From Branchiostoma floridae (taxonomy: Eukaryota > Chordata > Leptocardii > Amphioxiformes > Branchiostomatidae), in assembly GCF_000003815.2 (NCBI RefSeq), contig NC_049986.1:9195161-9259160 (forward strand): a stretch of 64,000 nucleotides of DNA. The letters run 5' to 3'. A model generated the notes under the pieces. The model saw nothing but the letters and a program-made list of their open reading frames with translations, did no database searches and was not told the DNA's origin. Below are positions 47,101-59,100 of this stretch, piece by piece; the first letter of the stretch is position 1, and each line of letters starts with the position of its first letter. A program made the translations under genes and the position numbers.

Positions 47101-50100
47101 GATCTGTCAGCTGAAGTAGCATGCATAATATGTATTGATTTGTCAATAAGGTCAAACACCAGGACACCCAAAATCAAACCTCATTATAAGGTTAACAACA
47201 CAAACAGTTGTGCTAAATTTCATCGCAATCGCATGTTATGTTCTAGACAATTGTGTTTCCCCATTCTCAGTATGCTTGGGTTGGTAATTCGTAACAGGTG
47301 GACATCATACTCTGATTCTTTGGCCTGAAGTTAGAAGTATATACAGCCTTGCAAAACATCGCAGCTTTTAGCCTGTTGTATGTGTTTTTAGGTTTTAACA
47401 AATTTGCTCAGTGACAGGGTAAGAGACCACTTGTGGCAACCGAACTAAGATGGTGGGAGATACCATGCAAGCTGGAGCTAAGAAGCTTCTTAGCTCCTTG
47501 CATGGTGCGTTTCTCTCGACCCCAATGGACTTCCTACAACTATTCAAAACAACCGTTTTCAATTCAAAGGAAAAGTAGTGTTGCCATTGGCTATCAATGT
47601 TACCATAATGAATTTGCTACCTACAACTTTGTAAAATCTTAATGAGGTATCCTGCTTGAGCCAGTATCCACTGAATTATTTGTCCAGCAGGTTCTTTGCT
47701 GTGAATACCATGCCTTGTCGGGGCAAGCCTGCATTGTAGGAACATACTGGAGAATGAAATACTGGATGTACTCAGTTGATAAGTACTGCCTTTATTTCTC
47801 CACACAGTGTACACACTACACAGATAGCTTAAGATATTCCCATCAACATGGACTTAGGTTTTCGTTCTGTCACAATGTATAATGATTATCAGAAAAATGT
47901 TTAAGATTGGTGCAAAATGAATCCTAGTCCTCTTGAATATTGTAACACCCTTGCACCATATAATTAGCACCATGGTCAGCACCCATTTTAACTATGGCCA
48001 CCATCTTGATAAATTGTCTGAAAAGTTTTTCATAAGTAAACAGTCCCCTGTTAGCATAAGGTCTTTAGCCGTCTTGTTTGAAGTATCTACAGTACTGGTA
48101 AAATTTGTGTGTTGTGAACTGTGAAATAATTGTTGTATTTCAGTTTTCTTTTTTTTTCTAATTGAAGGCATGTACATGTATGTTTGGCTAAACATTTGGA
48201 ATCAGACCCAAATCCTGTGGTCTTTTGAGATGGTTCAAGTGTCAAATGTTTGGCGGTAATTTTATATTTCCTATGATTTGCACAGTAACTGGGCCCAAAT
48301 TGTTGCAGTAACTTCTTAAAATGCGATATGAGAACATCAGATGGAAAGTGATCATCATTATAGTGCAAACATAGTGGCAGTGCATATTACAGACGCAAGA
48401 TTCATAATGATATTTTCTTTCAAAATAGGTTGGGGACCAGTACATCATTCAAAATCACTTTCTTTTCTCGCCCTGGTCTGATTAAAATGAACCTGAAAAG
48501 ATTTCAGTGGACCAGATTTTTGACTGATTAAGAAATGAACACATTTATCAGCAGGGGTCCATGCGTTTGTGGGCTTAGCAGTCCAAGAAAATAAATAAGA
48601 GCGAATTAGAGTAGAGTTTACAGTCATTTCTACCAAGTTTCCACAGTCAAACTGATATGGGCACTTAGTCTACAATGTCATGAAGGTAGGATTTTAAAAT
48701 GCCAGTGGGTGTCAGTGCTAAGACCAGACAAATTCCTTTGTACTAATTGTAGTAAAATGGACCATTGTTTTTGAGAATTACCCAGTCACAAGTTTTCACA
48801 TACAATCAGGACCAGGTTCAGGTCCGGACCTGGACTTGATCCTCTGGAACTGAAACGGACCTGCATGTTATGAACCCCTCATAACACTGCACCTGAATTT
48901 TCTGTATCGGTACCAACCACTAGTCAATTTAGTATATCCCAATTCAGTGTATGCCAATGAGTACATTGATCTGGCTTGGGACATCCTTCCAAAGATACAG
49001 CCAAAAGTCCTGTGTTTGACTTTGAGCAGAGCCCCACTCAGAGCAAGGTAACGAAGAACTCGCCACGGACTCATCAAGAAGAGTGGGGGTCCTTATCGAT
49101 CTAAGGCCTAAAGGCAGTTTACAAGTTATGCCAAGCAAACAAACAGTATCCTGATATTTATCTGTTCAAGTAACATTTGTTTCTTAACAAAGAACATACA
49201 TGTATCAAAATCCTTATGACATGTTGGTTTTCCGAAATAGACTGTCTATTTGAACAGCACATGAATTTATTCATTTCTGTGTTAGGTCTCAGCAAATTTT
49301 ATAGATGACATCAGCGCGCTTATTAATTTTTTCCACATTTCAGAAAAAAACAAGAAATTTTTCTTCTGTGGAGATGGTCAACATGACGAGAAATTATTAA
49401 AATGAGAAAATATGTTATGTTATAGCCTAACTGTTGTACTTGTATATAGTGACACTAAGGAGGTAATCATGACTATAATGTACTACTTGTACTTGTAGGT
49501 TAAGCTGTGAAACTATTCGGACAGTTGTGAAGGTGGCACCAATATTTAAGTCACGAGTGAAGTTGCCAACTTAGTAAGTGACACTGGTCTACCACACTAG
49601 TGTCACCACTACCCCAGTGCACATCTTGAATACAAGGAATGAATGCTTTGTTAGCTGTGGCTGTTGAAAATTTAGCAGTCTTGTTTTTTTTTTTTGCCCT
49701 TACCTCACTATTTTTAGTCTGCAGAGGATGTCATCCATAATTGCTGTGGCCTTATTTACTATTAACTTTATGAGTTAGATGTTTAATATAGTTGAGCATA
49801 GTGAATATAGATGTTTTATTCTAGTTTCAATTGTCATTTGGGGAGGGCCATTCAACTGCAGGAATGCATATACAACACAATCTGTGATTGGCCTCTCAGG
49901 TCACCATCTTGGAAATCTAACCAATGAGAGGCAAGGTCTTATTGAAGAATTCCAAAATGGCTGTTGCATGAGTGCTATGACAATCACATGCAGTAGTGTT
50001 GGTGGTAACCACCATTTGAAGCTCAACACAATTTGAATAGGTCTAAACGAACTGTTTGTGTACCTAGAATTGCTTGTCCTACATGTATCTTTGTTTACCA

Positions 50101-53100
50101 TATGACCATAGCTTTGAAGAATTTTTGTTTTCAAACTATGAAATTATTATTTTTGATCATGACGTACTTCTGATATCAACATAGATGCCTGAGCAACATA
50201 GTTTCCTAATGACATGTGTTCCAACTGCAAAAACATGAAATCAAGGAGGTTTTATGGATGAAATGAAGAACATTTTGTGTTTTGAGTTGATGTCTATACA
50301 TGTATTTCAAAAACAAACACATTTTATTCCAAACTGTCCCTTCTACAATCATGAAGGAAAGGAAGCCTTTAAAAGTTTAAAGAGGCAACAGATTGCACCC
50401 TCATTTCTCCACGTTTACAGACAGAAGGAAAACTAGATTGTACTCTTCTTTAACATCACAAAACCCACACATTACAGAGGAGGTTCAACCATGATCTCAG
50501 AAAAAGAAGTCAGCCCCGATAAGTTTGAGTTTAGAGTCAACTTTTAGACTTAACACTACTAGTAACAGACACATTTTATATATTATTCTACACTATTTAT
50601 CCGTCCCCTTTCATGTTGTCTACAAATAATAAGCTGACTTGGGCAATAATTTTCAATAAACTGATTATTATAACCTTCTCCATGTTGCCTAGGCCCCTAG
50701 TCGTCCCAAAACTGGTTCAAAAGGCTACCACCTCGTTCCCTTGACTAAAGACAAAATGCTCAAATGACCTTGACCTTGAATGATCTTGTTATGGTTGTCA
50801 TTTGAGCTTTTTGTACTAATTGCCCATCCAACGGGTCCTTTTACAATGTGACCACAGAAAATTCTGTATAATTTATGTCTTTGTAAAATCTACATTTAAC
50901 GCTAGTTCATCTTTATACGCAGGGTAACCTATATTCGTTGTGTTTACCAACACGGTATTAAGGCATATCCGCTGGACGCACAGTGGTTCCAAGTTGTAAT
51001 ACCGGTATGCTCAAAATATTGTAGTTTATATCGTCAACTTCATATCCCTGAATACCCATTTCTAATAGCGACGGATATAGGTTTATAATACCACGGATAA
51101 AGGTGAACTAGCGTTATATAGATTATAGAATCTTTAAAGCTGTTCCTTAAGTTTTACCAAACCCTAAAAGCCCTAGGTGTTCTAACTAAGTGGCGCAAAG
51201 TACACAAAGCCCATGTCTGTTGCTCCTGGCATGGCCAGTTGACCACACCCCCATTGTTCCAAGAAGGTTGGCACACAAAAGTTGACCTTTGTCCCAACAG
51301 TCTCAGCAACCTGCAGTACCAACCTGGCCATTAGGTGTCTCTCCTGTGAGTAACAGACACCTTCCATGTTTGGGACCACATGGTGCTGGGAGCCGTGCCA
51401 TGTTGTCGGGCTACAACTGACCACACCTCTCATTTGCCTTTCAGATTGGTGAGTTTGCTACTACCTCTGTGGCCTTGGAATATCATCAGGAAGGGGAGAG
51501 TGGTGAGATTAGGGGGCCTTGTGATTCATGCTGTCATCAGAAGACCATGTGGCACACTTACGGCTTGTTCTTTTCTGGGAACTAGACTATCCACTTATTT
51601 GTTGTAAACCAATTAGTGCACCATCCCAGGCAATTAGTGCACCAAAATAGCAGGCCTAGCCACATAGTTGTGTTGTGAACACGAATGTTTACTTTGCCAA
51701 AGAACGGAAGCAGATCAAAAACAGTTTGTAGACTTTGTACCTGGTAGTAGAAATGTAACTTGACAAGGGTTAATTTATCCCTGCCAGTTGTCGTATGGTA
51801 GATTCCGTAACTTGCCCAATTCAAGGAATTGCATGTGTATAGTTGTTTATCCACATGTGAAGATTGAGTAGTGAACTTTTCAGTGTATTTTTTCTCACAA
51901 CTCTTGTAGTTGTGAGGTGTTCATGCTCCACTTGATGTAATGTTGATACTGTGAATGAAATTCGAAACTAACTCAGCACCAAGGACAAGGACATCTTTGT
52001 CACATACCATTGAAACAAAACATTATCAGGTTTTAGCATGTGCATTGCTAAGATTACATTACTTCAAAGAAGATATAACACTATTGCCAGCAATCAAAAC
52101 AGTTTTCATTTTTGGCATGTGTAAATTGCCATTTCGTTTTCTCAGTGCAAAACTATACCATGTTTGCATGTCATTTGCTTTCACTCACATGGCACATGGT
52201 CTAGCTCATGTTTCAACCACTCCTTTGTTGCCAATGTTTGTCCAATGAAGACTTGAAGTGAACGAAAGAAAGTGCTTCAAAATCAATCTCCTAGCAGATT
52301 CTAAATGCTGTCAATTGATTTTGGTTTAACCGGTATAGTTGTTTGGTGTTTTCTGTCTAAGCTGTATGATGATATGACGCAAGGCACAAGTGATAGATTT
52401 TGTTGATAGTTCTAGAATTAGTTAAATGCTGGTTTATTTTCGTTGACAAACTGTAGGATCCAACGTTACCGCCGTTTCTACCTCCGTAAGTGCCGGGAGT
52501 GAAGTTCCTGATGTAGAGATGAGTTCTAACCAGGAGACCAGTACGGTTCAAACACGGTCAGCTCAGAAGGCTGCGACCACAGAGGTGATGGTGTCCACAC
52601 GGGCCAAGATGACCATTTCTCCGATGAAGCCGGGGACAAGCCGAGCATCGCAGCAAGCGGAAGCGAAGGGCGTGAGAAACTTCACCAACATCTTCACGTC
52701 GGTATCTCAGGGAACCCCTTCTGTGGGCAGCACGGCGGTGATAGCGTCCACGTCTAGCGACACCGGTACTCCTAAGTACAACCTCCGTGGGACCCCCAAC
52801 ATGGCAGACTCACAACCGCCAGGCTCACAGCGTAGCACTCGTAAGCGGACAGCCAGGAAGTCGACCCAAGCTGGTCACCACCACACTCGAGTAGTAACCG
52901 TGGAGGAGGCGCCACCAAGCGGCGGCGAATCCACAACGAACACGGAGCACTCGTCAGCGACCAGTTCAGAGATTGGCGAAGAGGAGGGAGAGCAATCGGA
53001 GGATCTGAATGGGGAAGAAAGCGACACTCCGAGCGGTAGACGGTTGAGGCGACAAAGAGGCAGACCGAGAGGCACCGGCCACGAGATCAGCAAACAGAAG

Positions 53101-56100
53101 AAACAACAGCTCCTGAAGACGTTACAAGACGCACTGGAGACGATGAACTCGGAACAGGAAGGAGACCGGGAAGATGAGGAAGCCACGGAGAAAAGTAGCG
53201 ACAGCGGGTCGGCCACAAACGACGTCACGGCGAGCAACATGCATGACTACATCAGGACAGCTAAGCCGCCAAAACCCAAGTCTAAAACTGTGAAAGAAAT
53301 GCTGCAAGAGAGGAGAGCAGAGGAGAAAGGACTCGCCAGCTATGCCACTATTGCCCCACAGGCCATCACCATAGTCACAGCTGAGGATGTGATTGACAAG
53401 GTGAAATCAGCGCAGGGGGCGGAGCCAGGGCAGGACACAGCAGCTGCAGAAGCAGAGGATGATGGGAAGGATAAGGAGGGAGAGGTGGTGGAAGAAATGG
53501 CAGTACAAGAGGAGGTGATGGCAGATGAGAATGAGGATGAGGTATTCAATGAAGAGGTACATGTAAATGTTGATTTTGACAACATATACAGACATTAAGT
53601 ATTTCAAATGTCATTGACAAGATTAATAAAATCACTTTTGGCCAGGTCTGTTTTCTAAACAAGGCTAGTGATTTTACGTTCCTTAAATTTTCTAAAATTG
53701 AAGTTTATCTGAAATTTAGCCAAGTAACTAGAATTATGAATTTGCTCCAGTCTTTGTAGTAGCTTACTGAGTAGTCAAAAATATGAGATCTGTTAGTCAA
53801 AATCTTGATTCATGGTAGAATTTCAGAGTTTTATGCAAAAACTTAAAGTTAAACTAACCAATTGCAAAAGATGGGAATATCCCAAAATTTGTCTATTCTG
53901 CATTATTCCAAAATATTTCTTTTTGTGAGTAACATTATAACGATGATATTTCATGTACATTGTATCATTCTTACCACTGCTTTGGAAGGATTCAAACCAG
54001 GAACCTTTGGAGAAGAAAGAAAAGGTTGAGGAAGATGGCCCGTCGTCTGCGGCCGCAGTAAACCTACGCAAGAAGAAAAACAAGCGCCCCATAGGTTTCA
54101 CCTACAAGAAGAGGAAAAAGCCTAAAAGAAAAAATAACGGTAGTAGCTCCGGTGGGTTCTTTCTTTGTGTCGTGTTCGTGTTGTGTTCCTGTGCAGAGGG
54201 CTAAAGGTTGCCGTTTGTTCTTCCTGCTGCGTTTCCTATCTTTTACATGGTAAGCATCGACCTGGTGTCTGTTATTCTACTTGTAGCTTCCTTTTGCTCT
54301 TCCGGTTGCGTCCCTGCTAAAGAGACGGATCCCAAAGTCACCCCTACCCTCTTCCACCTAGAAATGCATTATGAAAAACATACATGTGAAGTGAAAATAT
54401 TTGACACATGGTTTTATAAAAAAAACATGAAAAGTAAGTATTTCACAGACCTTCCATGAAAACATAAAATTATGAATAGTGGACAGACCTGCTGCCATGA
54501 AAAAACATAAAGTACAAATATTTGACAGACATGCTGAGACTCGCTCACTCAGTGGTTGAACTACTGATTGTCATGCTGCCATTGGTTGATCTGCAAATTG
54601 TGATAGGCAGGATCAGCTGTTTGTCTAGCACCTGCAGTAGAAAACAGATTCCATTTGACTATCTGCAAAGAATAGAAATGAGAGCTCTGAATCTGATTGG
54701 CATCAAGGAACACAGTCCTCTGTTATGTTTTGGTAACACTAACAGGGTTTCCAAAGTTTGATCTCAGTAGTGCTGCATTTAAAGTTATTTCATAACCTAA
54801 GTAGTTAAGGACAGAAGTGCCAGATGTGTAAATGGGGAAGGGTGCCACACTCTGCAGCAGGGAGGCAATTGCAGGAGTGAAAGAAGCTATACAGTAGTAT
54901 GAATACTAGGTTAGGTAAGTATGGAAGTGGTCAGGAAAGACATTTATTCTGTAGGGCAGACATCACAGTTAGAAAGCATCTTATAATAAAAATAAACAGA
55001 AACAAGTCTTTATAAAATTAGTTAGAAAGTTTCAAGGGTCTTCTTTATAACCATCAAAAGGTCAACCAGCTTGAGCTCCGAAAAAAAACGCACTGTAATA
55101 AAGAAACCAGTTATCACAGAACTCGAATTTCTCGTTGTGCCAACTTAACTGCTCAACTGAACAGATTCTAAACACGATGGAAAACCTTAGACCCTACCTG
55201 TTGCTTCTAACCCAAAAAAGTCTCCGGATTGGGTCAGAATTTTCAAGGAAAATGAGGATTTTGAAGGATTCTATGTGGCACTTTTAGTTCCAAAGTCTCA
55301 CACTTTAATGGACCCTTCCAGCCGAACACCATAAGCCCCGCCCCCTGTTCGATCTCGGGTTCTATTTCAAAACCTCGGTCAAAAACGGCGCGAGTTGCAA
55401 AAACATGGCCGCCGCCGCTATCAAGCTGAGGATACCGGCTGAATTTGGTTTAGCTTTTGGGGCCTTAAAATCCTCTCAGAACAGGCGGCAGAAAAATGCT
55501 ATGCATTCTTTGTGGAATGCTACATCCACTAGGTACAGTCATTTGAGGAGGGGGCACATATAGTTGCGGTAAAGGTGATATAATTTCAGTCAAAGCGTTA
55601 GCGGGAGGTGCTCCATAATTTTACCTTGTTGGTGGGCAAGAGTGCCTGGTTTCTGACATGCGGTTGATGCAGGTGTAAATCTGGGTACGTATATCTGTGA
55701 CAGGGTTTTTACCGTGTTTGTTGCATGTATGGCATGTGCAAAAAAGCTTTGGAGAAAAAACAAATTAAGAAGAAAGCAGCTCGGTCACTCACGGAGAGGG
55801 AGCTTGTACCACGTGTCAAATATAAGACACTACTACAAAGTCCGCTAGTGCAAAGTCTCGTCTCTTCTACGTACATTGCTTTACATGTGCATCCTGCCCA
55901 GGAACAAAGTAATGCTATGTAGTGCCTACACTTCCCAAAACAACAATACTCGGTCGGTATAGTCTTCAACAAAAAAGGCATAGCATTTTTCTTTGCCCAT
56001 TCCTGTCCCACTAGGGCTGTTTTTGACCGATTATTCGAAATAGAATAGGGGGTTCTATTTGTTCGATATCGCGTTCGGCTGGAATTGTCCATTGTATTCC

Positions 56101-59100
56101 CATTTTGAGCCTTCCACCGCATAAATCAACTGGGATGTCTGCCCTCAGCTGTATATTCCTTGTAACCTGCTATGCAACACTGGTGTTTCTAGCTACCCTC
56201 TGCCGTTTGGTTCAAAATTACGCTTGCTGCAATTAAAAGCTTTTAGCACTGTTTCTAGCCTTGCATCCAGACCTATTATAGTTGTCAAGCCTCATTGCCT
56301 TCTAACGTCAATAGCATGAGGTAACGAAGAGACTCTGCAGCTGTAATAGGTTTGGATACCAATCTACGCTATTTCTACTTTAAAATTTAGACCTTCAGAC
56401 TTCAAGTAGCAATCCATTCTTGTTATTTTTAGCATTTGACACATGATTATATGGTGATATTTCTTAAGACAACTTCCAATCTGATGAGATGAATTTAAAA
56501 GAGATACTCCCATTGCTTTTACCTACAGATTTGAGCGACGCCTCCGGCCATCCGAGTTCCTCAAATGCCTCTACCCCCAGCAGATCAGGTCAGACAAAGG
56601 AACGCTTTACAAAACCAAACAACATTCCAGTCTTTTTACAATTTCAATTTTAGTAGTAGGAGATTTTAATCGTTTTCAAGTAGTTTTTAGATAGAGTTTT
56701 TCCTATTGTAATTTTTATCTGTAATATTTCTATAGGAAATGGAAAAGAAAATGGACAGAATCAGCAAACCATATGGGACATGGCCGACATTCCTCACTGG
56801 CTACGACGTAATAGAAACCTTTCTATTATTGAGTAGTGTAGTTATTTTAGCTTACAACACTGAAATACAACATTTTCTTATCATCTGTTACAAGACTAGT
56901 ATCATTCAATGAAAGTTTACACCAAATACACACCCTTCTGATGGTATTGAACATTGAACTATCAAATACCATACTTCCTGAGGCATTTGTTCTTGACAAC
57001 AGGTGATACTTTGACTGTGAATAAAGCAGGCTTGGAACCTGGCACAACAGCTTATGAAAAAGCATTATTTCATCAGCAAATAGGCCTTAATTTTCATTTT
57101 CAGATGTGCATGTGGACATTATAGGGAACATTAGGTTCTCGTGTCCTTATGTTTAAACGTTTTTGAATCATTTTGCAGAGATTGACAGCTTAGAATTGTC
57201 ATACTCATAGGTAATAGACTGATTGGATAGCCCTGCCCACCCTGCAAAATAACAACAAAAATGCAAATATTTGACAGACATGCAGCCTGTCTCTCATTGG
57301 TCAAAGTGCTGATTGCCATGCTATCATTGGTTGAACGGCTGATTGTGATGGACAATCAGGATCAGTCTATTGTGTTTGATGACACAGATGCGTCACCAGT
57401 ACTAACATCTGAAATATGTCACTTTTTCCCCCTAGCGGCACCAAATCGAACTGCAAAAGTCTCAGCCCAGCAAGAAATTGACAAGCAGTTTGATATGCAG
57501 TTTGTGAGTACATATTCATGATTGAGGTTAAACCCTGGAAAAAGGAACACGAAAATCTTGAAATATTTTAGAATATGTGCTTGTGTAGACTTTTTTATGC
57601 TGACTACAGTGTATTAGATTGCTTGGAAAAATTATAAATTGTTTAGACTTTGCATTCTAATAGTGCTAATATTAAGGCATTGAAATATCAAGATATTTCT
57701 GTTTTCTTTAGTAAGGCATTGTTATGAAATTAAGTAAGGAATTAATGTAAAAAGTTAAAACTTTGAGATGGTAGTTTAGACTGTACTTTCAGGAATCTCA
57801 CTAGGATTTTTTCAGAGTAGGGGGCATGTTAACAAGCAAACCCATGTGGGAATTGGGGCATATTTTTAAATTTTCAAATTTCCAACTGCCAGAAACACTA
57901 TTTCCTGCCTTTTGACGGGTAAAGTTCAGGAAATCCAAATTTTATACCTTTGTTACAACAATGGACCCCCATGCCACTTGAAGCACAAATTTGCCCTGGT
58001 AAGAACCTTGAATTTAAGCCTCTTTGTTTAGTGCTTAAATGCTTATCATGACAACAACAATAAAGAATATTTGACCAAATGTTGTTATTTATTTTTTTTT
58101 TAGGTGAATCGTTCTGAGCCCCCCCTGTGCAGCTGTAAGATGGAACCTCCCAGGCATATGGACTTGAAGAAAAACCCTGGTATCTACTGTATGGCTATAG
58201 AAAGCTGTGATGGAAAGGTACATGGAATATTTAAGAATTGAATGTGTAAATGTCACACATATGGACATAAGTTTTAGAATTGTGTTCTAAGAATGCTGTG
58301 CATTTTTGTGTTGATGATGTAGACTTTGACATCTTTTCTATTCAGAAAAATATGCAGTCAAGCAACATATTTTTCACCTGAAAGAGAAGTCCTTGTTTTT
58401 GTGAAAGTAATGACAAGAAAATCATACAGAATATGTAGTGAGTTCATGTACAGCCTAGTAACTGAAGATTTAAAAAGTGAGATAATGACAAAATATGTTT
58501 GATTTTTGCTATGGATAGAAAAAGGTGAAATTTTGTTTTGAAGAATGTACATTATAGACCAATATATAGGCTGGTCCAATAGCCACATCCCCCTCCATCA
58601 AAACATAAAAATGCAAATATGTAATGATACAAACACAGACAGACTTGCATACATTTCCTCATTGGTTGAGCCACTAATTGCATTGCTGTCATTGGTTGAA
58701 CTGCTGATTGTGAGTGACAATCAGGATTGGTTGTTGTTTCTCCAGTTGTTTGGATGCAGGAACCTGATCAGTAAGGCCCAGATGGTTCGCCCCTCCAGTC
58801 GAGTACCCTTCATGGGTGTGTGTGAGCAACACAGGTGAGGATGTGTTACCATGGTGATTCAAATAAACAAACATCCCATAACTTTGACCTCAACACTGTT
58901 GGAGGGACTTGTGTCTTTACAATGTATGCGTGTTTGTAGAGTCTTAAAATGACATGTTATGTGTATAAAAATCAAGTTAGAAACATATTTAATAAATACA
59001 GGAAAGAACTGCTCAGGAGTCCAACATTTTGATGTGTGTGGAGATTTCAGAATTCAAAATTCAGCACCAGTGGAAAATGATTAATATGCAATTAAAGATA

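Noticed and set aside
56808-56836. Alternative stop after the 56736 exon
   Set aside because: Read-through adds a few codons and stops, but no nearby AATAAA follows, and the spliced form joins in phase to the Cys-rich domain.
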